Under the pieces are notes generated by a model that was given only the letters and a program-made list of their open reading frames with translations, was not told the DNA's origin and ran no database searches. Below are positions 24,684-33,274 of a stretch of 62,405 nt of DNA, one piece after another. Numbering within the stretch: the stretch's first letter is position 1; every line of letters begins with the position of its first letter. The stretch comes from Euryarchaeota archaeon UBA58. GTDB lineage: Archaea > Thermoplasmatota > Poseidoniia > Poseidoniales > Thalassarchaeaceae. The DNA is taken from assembly GCA_002498525.1 (NCBI GenBank), contig DAHR01000013.1:131809-194213 (forward strand). The letters are read 5' to 3'. Made by a program: the position numbers and the translations under genes.

Positions 24684-25721
24684 ATGACTGGGGCGGATTA
24701 CGAAATCCTCTGGTCCGACTTGACGACCGGCGACTACCTCGCAATCGCCCTCTTTCTGGTAATCGCCACAGCCCCCTATGTCGTTGCTGTGAAACAACAG
24801 ACCAGTCTCGCGCTCGCCACCGTTCTCTCGCTGCTGCTGGTCACCTTCTACCAAATGCTCCTCGAACAGGGCTTGTTCGACTTCAAACCGCAATTCTTCC
24901 TCAGTCTGATTCCTGCTCTTGCCAGCGAACCGACTCAGGCTCACAGATTCATCACCGCCGCCTGGCTTCACTCCGGTTGGATCCATGTCCTCGGCAACAT
25001 CATCGTCATCGCCCTTGCCGGCGTCCCGCTGGAGCAGAGGATGGGACCCCGCAGATGGATGGCGATCTACATCATCGGTCTGCTCGGCGGCAACATCGCC
25101 TGGACCCTCGTCCACCCCGATTCAACAACTCCGGCACTCGGTGCATCGGGTGCTGCATTCGGCATACTGGGAGCCTATATGGCCTGTTGGCCGGAGGACC
25201 GGATCGAGTTCCCGATGCTCTTCTTCATCCGTCCTTGGCCGGTCTGGATGATCGCTGCCTTCCGGCTTGGTCTAGAGGTCTACAACATGTACCAGATCGA
25301 AATCAGAACTGGCTCCTCAAACGTCGCTCACATGGCTCACCTCGGCGGCTTCATGCTGGCTTGGGCGCTGGCCCGCACCATCGCCAGAGGTGCTCCTTCA
25401 CCACTCGATGATTCATCGGATATCTCAATCGCCGGCTCGTCGGCCTCGAAGGCCGTGCGAGCCGCTGCGATAGCGAGGATGGGCAGCCTCGAATCTGACC
25501 CTTGGTCCGAGGCTGGAAAAACGCTGGAGGGAGAGTCTGCCCGCATCATGCGAAGACTGCGAGAAGAGGGGGATGAACTCGAGACGCGTAGGGCCTGGTT
25601 GGAGGAGTTGGCCGAGCAGGTGGTCTGTCCGGTTTGCGAGGGCGAGGTTCTGACCAAGTTGCAGGGAGAGAACTGCACGCTGCGATGTGTGATTTCAAGC
25701 AAACACATCCGCTGGCCATGA
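24684..25721 (+). CDS. Rhomboid intramembrane serine protease with C-terminal zinc-ribbon-like tail
   Basis: The 345-aa protein has six to seven membrane segments with rhomboid hallmarks: HSGWIHVLGN, the catalytic Ser in GASGAAFG, and His in NVAHMAHLGGF. Residues after about 235 are cytoplasmic: a charged helical region and then CPVCEGEV...CTLRC, a likely metal-binding knuckle. Rhomboids cut membrane proteins within or near the bilayer. The start overlaps nothing and faces the divergent ccmAB gene across 86 bases. The next gene downstream encodes a membrane-anchored subtilase that ends in a similar CxxC pair. Confidence 0.9.
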   Translation: MTGADYEILWSDLTTGDYLAIALFLVIATAPYVVAVKQQTSLALATVLSLLLVTFYQMLLEQGLFDFKPQFFLSLIPALASEPTQAHRFITAAWLHSGWIHVLGNIIVIALAGVPLEQRMGPRRWMAIYIIGLLGGNIAWTLVHPDSTTPALGASGAAFGILGAYMACWPEDRIEFPMLFFIRPWPVWMIAAFRLGLEVYNMYQIEIRTGSSNVAHMAHLGGFMLAWALARTIARGAPSPLDDSSDISIAGSSASKAVRAAAIARMGSLESDPWSEAGKTLEGESARIMRRLREEGDELETRRAWLEELAEQVVCPVCEGEVLTKLQGENCTLRCVISSKHIRWP

Positions 25722-25815
25722 GTTTTCGCAGCGATTTCATCCATTGATGGTAAGTCAACGGAGCGCCGCCTGTGGTCTCGATGACGACACTGAGCCGGCT
25801 CCTCGACGGGTTCGG

Positions 25816-25821
25816 CTTATA
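25816..25821 (+). promoter_or_regulatory. Possible TATA box for the subtilase gene
   Basis: CTTATA lies about 33-38 bases upstream of ATG 25854. A start site some 25 bases downstream would put the transcript start close to the start codon and inside the adjacent hairpin, implying a very short leader. Based only on spacing and composition. Confidence 0.35.
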
Positions 25822-25835
25822 CCCCGACCGAGTCA

Positions 25836-25853
25836 GGCTCTGCTTGCAGAGCC
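25836..25853 (+). promoter_or_regulatory. Perfect 8-bp hairpin abutting the subtilase start codon
   Basis: GGCTCTGC-TT-GCAGAGCC is a perfect inverted repeat that ends at the base before ATG 25854. Being at the presumed transcription/translation start it could be an operator for a repressor, or a structure affecting initiation. No Shine-Dalgarno sequence is available between it and the ATG. Confidence 0.6.
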
Positions 25854-28800
25854 ATGCGTGAAAGTCGACTCACCCTCACTCCGATGCTGCTGGCAGCGAT
25901 GCTACTGCTGCTCGATTTCAGCATTGCAGCATCGGCACTTCCAAGTGTAGGAAACGACGATTCCTATGGAATCGATGAGGTCGAACCGGCTTCAATCGAG
26001 CGCGATCCGGCTTGGCCGGAGGCGCTCGTCTGCGGCCAGTCTGAGTGTGATTCGATCGACCGTTCGGTCCGCTTTCCACCCTTCGATGCGAGTTGGCCGG
26101 TCGAAGATGCGGCGTGGTGGTTCACCTATTGGTACGACCTCGATTTCAACGGCATGGATGACCGCTTGCAGCGAATCATATCTGGAGATTACGAATCTCC
26201 TTCACCAACTTCGATTATCGGACCGGATGGTCGCGATACGGTTGCCATCGTCGTCGATTATGCATGGCATCCGGGCCCAACTGACAGGGCTGACCTACGA
26301 GCCACCCTCGAAGCCCACGGCTGGGAAGCGAGAGGCTCGTGGTTCTGGCAGGCCGACATCCTCGACAGCATCTTCATTGACCACGTCCCTGTAAGTTCCC
26401 TGATCGATATCTGGCGGACCGATGGAGTCGTTCTGCTCGAGCAGCAGAACGTCATCGTGCCATTGCTCGACAGCGCCCCGCGCGGCTCGAAGGTTCGCGA
26501 TTCCGAGGTTTACGACGAGACCATGCGAGACTTCGGCTACGACGGCTCGGGCATAGTCATCGCCATCCTCGACACCGGCGTAGACAACGAACACTTCTCG
26601 CTCGACGACTTCTCGGACGACAATAACGACAATGAGAACGACCCCGATGACCTTTCCGACCCCAAATGGATCGCCGGCTGTGACGCCACCTCTCTGAACC
26701 AGAATGACTGCAATAACGCCGGTGACCACGATCCAGACGATGGTGACGGCCACGGCACTCACGTCGCTGGAATCGCCTTGGGCACCGGCGGTTCTCGGCG
26801 CGTCAACCAAGGTTACGCGCCGGGAGCATATCTCGTCGATGTCAAGGTCATGACCGACGCTGGCGGCACCAACTCAGCAGCAACGGTCAAGGGCATCAAC
26901 TGGGTCGCCGCCAATGTCGACACCGATTGGGGCAACAACGATTCCAGCATTGGCATCCAAGTCATGTCGATGTCCTTCGGCAGCGCCTCAGACCCGCAAG
27001 GCAACGATCCTGGCGACAACGGCAGCGGCGCTGACGCCCGCGCCGTCAACCAAGCCGCAGAAGCAGGTGTGGTCCCAGTAGCGGCGATTGGCAACGACGG
27101 GCGCCGCAGAATCACTTCCGTCGGCGCGGCCGACGCCTCGATCACCGTCGGCGCGATTGACGACAAGGACACGATAGGTCGTGGCGACGACGCGATCGCA
27201 TCCTATTCCAATTCAGGACCGCGTGAGGACGATGGGGACGACGACGATCAAGACGAGCTCAAACCCGACGTCGTCTCACCGGGCAGCGACATCATGTCGG
27301 CCAGACACGCTGCCTCAACCAGCCCAATTCCCGGCACCCCCAAACCCCTCGCAAAGGACGGCTACCTCGAGATGAGCGGCACCAGCATGGCTTGTCCAGC
27401 GGTAGCCGGATTCGTCGCAGTGATTCTACAGATCAGCGAGGAAGAAGGCTTGGACCTCGACCCTCAGGAAGTCAAGGACCTGCTGCGCGAGAACTCGGAT
27501 TCGAGGGGCGAAGCCTCTGAACCTGACGCATCAGACACCTGGAACGAACAGTACGGCTTCGGAATAATCGATGGCAATCTCATACTCTCAGCGATGCTCG
27601 GCAACGGCGGAGGCAATGGAGGCAACGGAACCGAACCACCACCACCCGGTGAGGGCGAATGGCTGGTCATCGAGCGACCGATCGAAGACTCTTGGCTAGT
27701 CGAGGGCGAGACCTATTCGGTGCGAGGTCACATCGACGAGGATGCAGAGACCAACGGCAGCGTCGAGGAGGTTCAGGTGAAGATAACCTACACTCACAAA
27801 CCCGAGGACTCACCGACTCGGGAAGTCATTCTCGTCAATTGGCACAAAGCCCAAGGAACGGCCAATTGGTCGACGGATTTCTCGATTCCGGAATTCCGTG
27901 AGGATGATATCAACGCGCTCGAGATCAAAGTCTTCGTACAAGCCCGCAACGAGTACGATCAGTGGAGCGAGACTCAGCGTCAGGACCACGAACTCGGCGT
28001 CGTCGAAGTGACCCTCGAGAGTCCGAGTGGTCAATCTTCGGTTGCTGGGAATGTTCGCTTCGAAGGGCAGTATGAGACTGTGAATGGCGGCACTCTGCAG
28101 TCGCGCGTCGGCAAGGATGACTGGATGGATGAGGTCACCTACGCGGGCTCGGGCGGGAGCACTGGTTCGTTCAATTTCAATTGGGATTCCACCGAGCATC
28201 CAGATGGTTCACATCGGCTTTCGATCCGGCTGACGAGCGGAGGAGGGATTCGATCTGAGGAGATTCGTATCACCGTTGAAGTCGACAATTATCCTCCCGC
28301 CCCCGACCTCATGTTCAGGAGCGGTCTGACGGTCTCTGAGTGGGGAATTCCGCTGGCTGATACCTTCGTCAATTCCTTCGTCGATGTCAGCGCGGAGATT
28401 CGCAACGACGGCGATATGGCGGCGAGCAACGTCGTCGTCTATCTGCTGGAAGAGGGCAGTCGAAAATACGAATTGACGATTCCTTCGATCAATACTGGCG
28501 ACATCATCGAGGTCGTCCTTTACTGGAATCCGAGCGATGTCGGCACCCGTACACTGACCATCGCACTCGATCCGGGTGATTCGATCGCGGAGATCGATGA
28601 GACGAATAACGACGCCAGCCTTGATTTCCTCGTCGTCCAACGACCGGTTGGCGTCGACCTCTCATTCAGTCCGGGCGCCATCAGGACACTGCCGGCTGTG
28701 CCTCGTCCGGGAGAGCAGTTCCAGATCAGCGCGAGGGTCGACAACCTCGGCTCGACAGCCGCCGAGAACGTCGAAGCCTCTCTGCTTCTGAAGACCGATA

Positions 28801-30677
28801 GAGGCTGGGAGTTGACACTCTCGACCAGCATCCCACTCATCGCGGGCGCAGGAAGTCAGATCGTCAACTTCGCCCAGGTCGCAGATGCGGCTGGACCCTT
28901 CGAATTCAGAATCACACTTGCTGGATCCACACTCTCAGACATCGACTGGAGCAATAATCAGGTCGAGTGGACCGCTCTGGTCGACAAGACCACGATCGCC
29001 GGTGGCAGGATAACGAATTTCCAATCCGGCGAGATTCCAGTTGAGATCATCGAGCTCGAGGGCGAGGGTATCGTCGTCACCTCGAGAGACGGAGGATTGG
29101 CCCTTTACAGGCTCAATTCCGACCGCGGCATGACCCCCTGCACCAATTTACTGGAAGTGACGTGGTCGGGTGATTTCGCTTCTGCCAGCACCGATGACGG
29201 AATCGCCCACATCATCTGGACGCGAAGATACCTCGACACGAACGGATATCTGCAGCAGACGGTCTCCTACTCGACCATCGACTCAGCCTGTCAGATGACG
29301 CCGATTCAGGATCTGATGGAGCCGATTCTGCTCTCCGACGGAAAATACTGGGGCATCGACCTCGATTTGAAAGGCTCAGACATCCTCATCTCAGGATATC
29401 ACAGGGATTTGCTGACCGGCGGCACCTATCAGGACCTGACGAGCATCTTCACACTGCAGGCCGACGCCCCGACTTCTTCGAATGACTGGTCATTCACTCC
29501 CAACGTCGTTGCCGACATCGACGTCATCGCCGGACAGACCGATGATGTGCAGATCGAGTTCGGCGACGAGGATGGCCACATCCTCTACCAATCATTTAGG
29601 AACGACACAACGGGTATCGAGAGACTAGGTCTGTGGTATGCGCATGGGGAGTTGGGCAGGTCGTCCTGGTCGTACAAGAAGGCGGTCGGTGACGAGGCTT
29701 CGCTGGCGCAGATGAAGGTCCACACGATTGAGAATGAGGATCGCTTGATCGTCGTTTGGCGCGAGGGCTCAGGACAAGACACCGAACTCGTGGCGATGAT
29801 CGCTGATGACACATTCGAGGCGATTGAAAATCTCTCAATGAGACTCTCAGCACCCGGTTTCAGCAGGTTGGTCTTCCTCGAGACGAGCCGAGGCGTGCAG
29901 GTGATGCACGATATGGTAGGGCCGACAGGACCACAGATCCAGTACGGGATGATCAACGCGGAGTCGGGCTGGATCGCGATCTCGGATCGAATCGCCGATG
30001 GCTGGTTGCATTCCGTCGATCGCGCTCCATCTGGCGATGAAGCGGTGATGATCCACACATCGAGTCAAGGCTGGGTGATTCGCGCGATGATAGATGACAG
30101 CATATCGAGTCGCGATGATATCGATATCCTCGAGCAATTGAGGTACAGCCTAGGGCTCGATGAGAACAGTTTCAACATCCTCCTCGGAGGTGTTGCAATC
30201 GCCGTGCTGCTCCTCTGCACAATCGTTCTGGGAGTGCTTTCGGGGCGAGCCATCCGCTGGATGGGAGGGGGGAGGAGAGTGCGCGCTGAAGGCACTCTGT
30301 TACTGGAGGAGGATGTTGTAGAAGTCATCGATGATGACGACATTCCAGTCACCGCTGTCGACACCTCTTCGATCGTCGAATTGGTCGAAACTGGACCTGA
30401 AAGCGACGCCGGTGGGCAACGGCGACAGCGCCGCGAGAGGCGAGCGGCAGTGGCTGATGCAACCGAGATCGGAACGTTGCCGTCGATGCCACAATCACCC
30501 GAATCAGCAGCTGTGCCTGCAGAATTGCCCCCTCTCGATGAAGGTATGCCAATGCCGCCGGGAATGCCGATGCTCAACCGACCGGTGATGTGCCCTGAGT
30601 GTTCGAGCAGATTCGAAGTCGCGGCAGACTTGACGATGACTCGCTGTCCAATCTGTGCTCTGCGCATCGATTTCTGA
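25854..30677 (+). CDS. Giant membrane-anchored subtilisin-like protease
   Basis: The 1607-aa product has a signal peptide (about 5-28) and an N-terminal prodomain-like region. An S8 catalytic domain follows with Asp240 (AILDTGVD), His300 (GHGTHVAG) and Ser511 (SGTSMACP). Beta-sandwich regions next include two CARDB-like domains (starting near 815 and 934), then a propeller-like stretch. A transmembrane helix lies near 1440-1460, and the Glu/Asp-rich cytoplasmic tail ends in CPEC...CPIC (1583-1604). An exported, anchored peptidase suits degradation of external protein. The inside zinc ribbon is unusual for a surface protease and may signal or dock. Maf follows directly. Confidence 0.92.
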   Translation: MRESRLTLTPMLLAAMLLLLDFSIAASALPSVGNDDSYGIDEVEPASIERDPAWPEALVCGQSECDSIDRSVRFPPFDASWPVEDAAWWFTYWYDLDFNGMDDRLQRIISGDYESPSPTSIIGPDGRDTVAIVVDYAWHPGPTDRADLRATLEAHGWEARGSWFWQADILDSIFIDHVPVSSLIDIWRTDGVVLLEQQNVIVPLLDSAPRGSKVRDSEVYDETMRDFGYDGSGIVIAILDTGVDNEHFSLDDFSDDNNDNENDPDDLSDPKWIAGCDATSLNQNDCNNAGDHDPDDGDGHGTHVAGIALGTGGSRRVNQGYAPGAYLVDVKVMTDAGGTNSAATVKGINWVAANVDTDWGNNDSSIGIQVMSMSFGSASDPQGNDPGDNGSGADARAVNQAAEAGVVPVAAIGNDGRRRITSVGAADASITVGAIDDKDTIGRGDDAIASYSNSGPREDDGDDDDQDELKPDVVSPGSDIMSARHAASTSPIPGTPKPLAKDGYLEMSGTSMACPAVAGFVAVILQISEEEGLDLDPQEVKDLLRENSDSRGEASEPDASDTWNEQYGFGIIDGNLILSAMLGNGGGNGGNGTEPPPPGEGEWLVIERPIEDSWLVEGETYSVRGHIDEDAETNGSVEEVQVKITYTHKPEDSPTREVILVNWHKAQGTANWSTDFSIPEFREDDINALEIKVFVQARNEYDQWSETQRQDHELGVVEVTLESPSGQSSVAGNVRFEGQYETVNGGTLQSRVGKDDWMDEVTYAGSGGSTGSFNFNWDSTEHPDGSHRLSIRLTSGGGIRSEEIRITVEVDNYPPAPDLMFRSGLTVSEWGIPLADTFVNSFVDVSAEIRNDGDMAASNVVVYLLEEGSRKYELTIPSINTGDIIEVVLYWNPSDVGTRTLTIALDPGDSIAEIDETNNDASLDFLVVQRPVGVDLSFSPGAIRTLPAVPRPGEQFQISARVDNLGSTAAENVEASLLLKTDRGWELTLSTSIPLIAGAGSQIVNFAQVADAAGPFEFRITLAGSTLSDIDWSNNQVEWTALVDKTTIAGGRITNFQSGEIPVEIIELEGEGIVVTSRDGGLALYRLNSDRGMTPCTNLLEVTWSGDFASASTDDGIAHIIWTRRYLDTNGYLQQTVSYSTIDSACQMTPIQDLMEPILLSDGKYWGIDLDLKGSDILISGYHRDLLTGGTYQDLTSIFTLQADAPTSSNDWSFTPNVVADIDVIAGQTDDVQIEFGDEDGHILYQSFRNDTTGIERLGLWYAHGELGRSSWSYKKAVGDEASLAQMKVHTIENEDRLIVVWREGSGQDTELVAMIADDTFEAIENLSMRLSAPGFSRLVFLETSRGVQVMHDMVGPTGPQIQYGMINAESGWIAISDRIADGWLHSVDRAPSGDEAVMIHTSSQGWVIRAMIDDSISSRDDIDILEQLRYSLGLDENSFNILLGGVAIAVLLLCTIVLGVLSGRAIRWMGGGRRVRAEGTLLLEEDVVEVIDDDDIPVTAVDTSSIVELVETGPESDAGGQRRQRRERRAAVADATEIGTLPSMPQSPESAAVPAELPPLDEGMPMPPGMPMLNRPVMCPECSSRFEVAADLTMTRCPICALRIDF

Positions 30678-30687
30678 GGTGATTGAC

Positions 30688-31341
30688 GTGCTTCGCGTCA
30701 GAGTCGCATCCGCTTCTGAAAGGCGACTCGCCTGGCTTGTGGAACGCTTCGAAGTCGTCGAAGACGTCGATATTTTCGCCACTCCGCTGCTCTTCGATGA
30801 ACCGGTCGTGAAGGTCGGGATTCCTGTTTGTCAACAGACCACCGACACCTGTCTGGCGAAGGCTGAGGCGGCGGCGAGTGAGGTTGCCATGGCTCGATCG
30901 ATCGGCTCGGAGCTACCCGATCTGATTCTCGTCGCCGATACAATCGTCGAGGATCCTGACGACCCGAATGTGCCATTGGGCAAGCCCGAAGATGCTGCCC
31001 AAGCGACGACGATGCTGCTCCGACTGTCTGGAACTCGCCACCGAGTCTGGTCCGCCAGCGCCATTTTGCAGCCGCCCGGCCGAGACGGTGAACACAGATT
31101 GCACGGTGGTTGGACTGCGAATCTTTGGACTGAATCCGCAGTCGTCGAATTCGACGAACTGAGCCAGGACCGCCTCGTCGAACTCGTCAGCAGCGGCTCT
31201 TGGCAAGGCAAGGCAGGAGCTTACGATCTGGCAGGTGCTGCCGCTGCTGATGCGAAATTGATCGAGGGCGAGGAGGTGACCGTCCTCGGTCTCGCCCCTT
31301 CAGCTGTGACTGCATTGTACAATGCAATCACTTCACCCTGA
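30688..31341 (+). CDS. maf: Maf-family nucleotide pyrophosphatase
   Basis: The ~217-aa product carries the Maf signatures ASASERRLAWL near the N-terminus, ILVADTIVE, LGKPEDAAQA, LSGTRHRVWSA and the C-terminal GSWQGKAGAYDLAGAAA. Maf proteins hydrolyse modified or canonical nucleoside triphosphates. GTG 30688 is chosen because GAGGTG lies six bases before it; GTG 30679 and the in-frame start at 30655 inside the subtilase gene are alternatives. A small insert (PPGRDGEHRLHGGW) is present before the conserved Glu-rich strand. Confidence 0.87.
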   Translation: MLRVRVASASERRLAWLVERFEVVEDVDIFATPLLFDEPVVKVGIPVCQQTTDTCLAKAEAAASEVAMARSIGSELPDLILVADTIVEDPDDPNVPLGKPEDAAQATTMLLRLSGTRHRVWSASAILQPPGRDGEHRLHGGWTANLWTESAVVEFDELSQDRLVELVSSGSWQGKAGAYDLAGAAAADAKLIEGEEVTVLGLAPSAVTALYNAITSP

Positions 31342-31366
31342 TGTGAGGCGTCTGCGGACAGAGACC

Positions 31367-31834
31367 TCATTGTGAGCGCTGAGCCCACCAATCGGGGTCC
31401 GATTCGGCCTTCTCGACCAAATCTCGCAGTGCCGCTAAGGTCGTCTCGTGCAGATGATGCTCGATGCCCTCGGTGTCGGTATGAGCAGTCTCCTCATCGA
31501 CACCGAGAACCTGCAGGAAACGAACGATCAATCCATGCCTCTCGCGCAAGCCAACAGCAGCCTTGCGCCCAGCTTCAGTCAGCTGCGCACCACGATATCG
31601 TTCGTACTCGACCAGACCATCCTCAGCCATCCGTTTGAGCATCTTGGTCACCGTCGGGCGAGCAACCGAGAGATGCTCGGCGATGCGCGCCGATTTCGCC
31701 CGCCCCTCGACCAACTCCAATTCATGCAGGACCTCGAGGTAATCCTCGACTCGAACGCTGTGTCGAGCAGAGCGGCGCTGACCATCCGCGAGGTGAGCGG
31801 AACGAAGCGCATCGAGTCGGTTCGCATCAGTCAT
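31367..31834 (-). CDS. DtxR/MntR-family metal-dependent transcriptional repressor
   Basis: The 155-aa product has the DtxR winged helix (VEDYLEVLHELE, then ARIAEHLSVARPTVTKMLKRMAEDGLVEYE) and the metal-binding dimerisation part (RHGLIVRFLQVLGVDEETAHTDTEGIEHHLHE). It lacks the C-terminal SH3-like FeoA domain, as in MntR-type members. GAGGTG sits four bases before ATG 31834, within the end of the nifU-like gene, so the two are cotranscribed. It neighbours Fe-S assembly genes on both sides, which suggests iron-responsive control of sufCBD and the NifU-like gene. This is inferred from context. Confidence 0.87.
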   Translation of the reverse strand: MTDANRLDALRSAHLADGQRRSARHSVRVEDYLEVLHELELVEGRAKSARIAEHLSVARPTVTKMLKRMAEDGLVEYERYRGAQLTEAGRKAAVGLRERHGLIVRFLQVLGVDEETAHTDTEGIEHHLHETTLAALRDLVEKAESDPDWWAQRSQ

Positions 31835-31836
31835 CT

Positions 31837-32316
31837 TCACACCTCGACGAAAGTTACTCCGCCATGCTTCAGAACGAATTCGCGCTGCAACTCGTCGAAC
31901 CACTGCAACATCGCCGCAGCAAAGCGAACAGTGACCACTTCCTCATCCATCAGAAGGTCATCTTGGATGCCCCTCAGAGTACCCGGAGCAGCCCCGCAGG
32001 AAACACAGGCACCATCGAGATCTATGACCAGCGAGAGAGCCTCTGCACCGGAGTGCATCCTCTTGACATCGCAAGCAGCTATGAGAAGCCCTCCACCATG
32101 CCCATCGAGAGCCGCTCGGACCGGTCCGAGTCGCGCCATCAGAGCGGGCACCAGATCGGGGTCATCGGAGCTGACCAACGATAACAGGGAGAGTCCCCTC
32201 AGCCGAGCCAACTCATCCGGATCGTGAGCCTCCGTGATGCGCTTCTGAGCCTCCTTCTCGATTAGCGCCTCAACCTGCAGACGATAGGCCTCGGCGAGAT
32301 CGTCCACATCCGACAT
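31837..32316 (-). CDS. NifU-like Fe-S scaffold protein
   Basis: The 159-aa product has an N-terminal helical region and a NifU C-terminal (Nfu) domain with LDGACVSCGAAPGTL, the CxxC that binds a transferable Fe-S cluster. The preceding GPVRAALDGHGGGLLIA and following GIQDDLLMDEE match the Nfu fold. The gene is divergent from sufC across 124 bases, consistent with joint control of Fe-S biogenesis. N-terminal residues 1-70 do not match a domain I can name. Confidence 0.87.
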   Translation of the reverse strand: MSDVDDLAEAYRLQVEALIEKEAQKRITEAHDPDELARLRGLSLLSLVSSDDPDLVPALMARLGPVRAALDGHGGGLLIAACDVKRMHSGAEALSLVIDLDGACVSCGAAPGTLRGIQDDLLMDEEVVTVRFAAAMLQWFDELQREFVLKHGGVTFVEV

Positions 32317-32373
32317 GGTGAGCCGGTGTGGTCACCCCTACTTCTGATTCACCATCGAAAAAAACGCAGAATC

Positions 32374-32384
32374 GACGGACCGTC
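32374..32384. promoter_or_regulatory. Candidate operator palindrome between the NifU-like gene and sufC
   Basis: GACGG-A-CCGTC is an 11-base perfect palindrome, followed after five bases by ACGGT, in the divergent promoter region. A DtxR-family repressor is encoded next door, so an operator here is plausible, though the sequence does not match the classical DtxR box. Confidence 0.3.
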
Positions 32385-32440
32385 TATGACGGTTGCATTG
32401 AAAAGGGGCAAAGCATCGGGAAAGGTTGAGGGAGCCCTAA

Positions 32441-33238
32441 ATGTCAGTTGACCCACCCGTTCTTGAGATTCGTGACCTTCATGCTGGAATCGATGATACG
32501 CCGATTCTGAATGGCATCGATCTGAAGATAGAATCGGGAGAGATTCATGCGTTAATGGGCCGAAACGGCAGCGGAAAGACGACTGCTGCGAACATCATCA
32601 TGGGCCATCCGGAATTCGAGGTCTCGCAAGGCAGCGTCGAACTCAACGGCAAGGATATCCTGGAGATGAAACCGTGGGAGAGGGCTCGAGCCGGTGTCTT
32701 CCTCTCCTTCCAATATCCACAAGCCGTCCCGGGTTTACAGGTCGGTAACTTCCTCCGCAAGTCAGTCGCAGCGATCAATGGCGAAGATGCTGCGAAGGGT
32801 CCCGAGTTCCGCCGTACTCTGAAGAGTGCGATGGCGGAACTCGACATGCCGCGCTCCTTCCTCGGCCGCTACGTCAACGATGGCTTCAGCGGCGGCGAGA
32901 AGAAGCGCTTCGAGATCCTACAATTGATGCTGATCAAGCCGAAGCTGGCGATTCTCGACGAGACCGATTCGGGCTTGGACATCGATGGTATCAAGACCGT
33001 CGCGAAGGGCATCAACTCAGCGGTTCGCGGCAGCGATTCCGCGGCTCTCATCATCACTCATTATTCGAGAATCCTCGAACATGTCAAGCCCGACAGGGTA
33101 CATGTCCTAATCAAGGGCAGAATCGTCAAAAGCGGTGGCCCTGAACTCGCCCTCGAACTCGAGGAGCGCGGTTATGACTGGCTCATCCCTAGCGGCGAAG
33201 ACTCCGAGTCCGAGACGGTCGCGGCGACGAAAGATTAA
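32441..33238 (+). CDS. sufC: SufC Fe-S assembly ATPase
   Basis: The 265-aa ABC-type ATPase shows MGRNGSGKTT (Walker A), NDGFSGGEKKRFEILQ (signature), LAILDETDSGLDID (the SufC form of Walker B) and a YSRIL-containing H-loop ITHY. SufC powers the SufBC2D scaffold. It is 36 bases upstream of sufB with the same orientation. The last ~15 residues are an acidic extension. Confidence 0.95.
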   Translation: MSVDPPVLEIRDLHAGIDDTPILNGIDLKIESGEIHALMGRNGSGKTTAANIIMGHPEFEVSQGSVELNGKDILEMKPWERARAGVFLSFQYPQAVPGLQVGNFLRKSVAAINGEDAAKGPEFRRTLKSAMAELDMPRSFLGRYVNDGFSGGEKKRFEILQLMLIKPKLAILDETDSGLDIDGIKTVAKGINSAVRGSDSAALIITHYSRILEHVKPDRVHVLIKGRIVKSGGPELALELEERGYDWLIPSGEDSESETVAATKD

Positions 33239-33274
33239 GGTCAGATGAGAATTGGAAATAAACGAGGCGAGTGA

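Noticed and set aside
24598..24744. 49-residue N-terminal extension of the CcmAB fusion
   Set aside because: It is Arg/Ser-rich, runs into the divergent promoter and start of the rhomboid gene, and a good ribosome site precedes GTG 24597.
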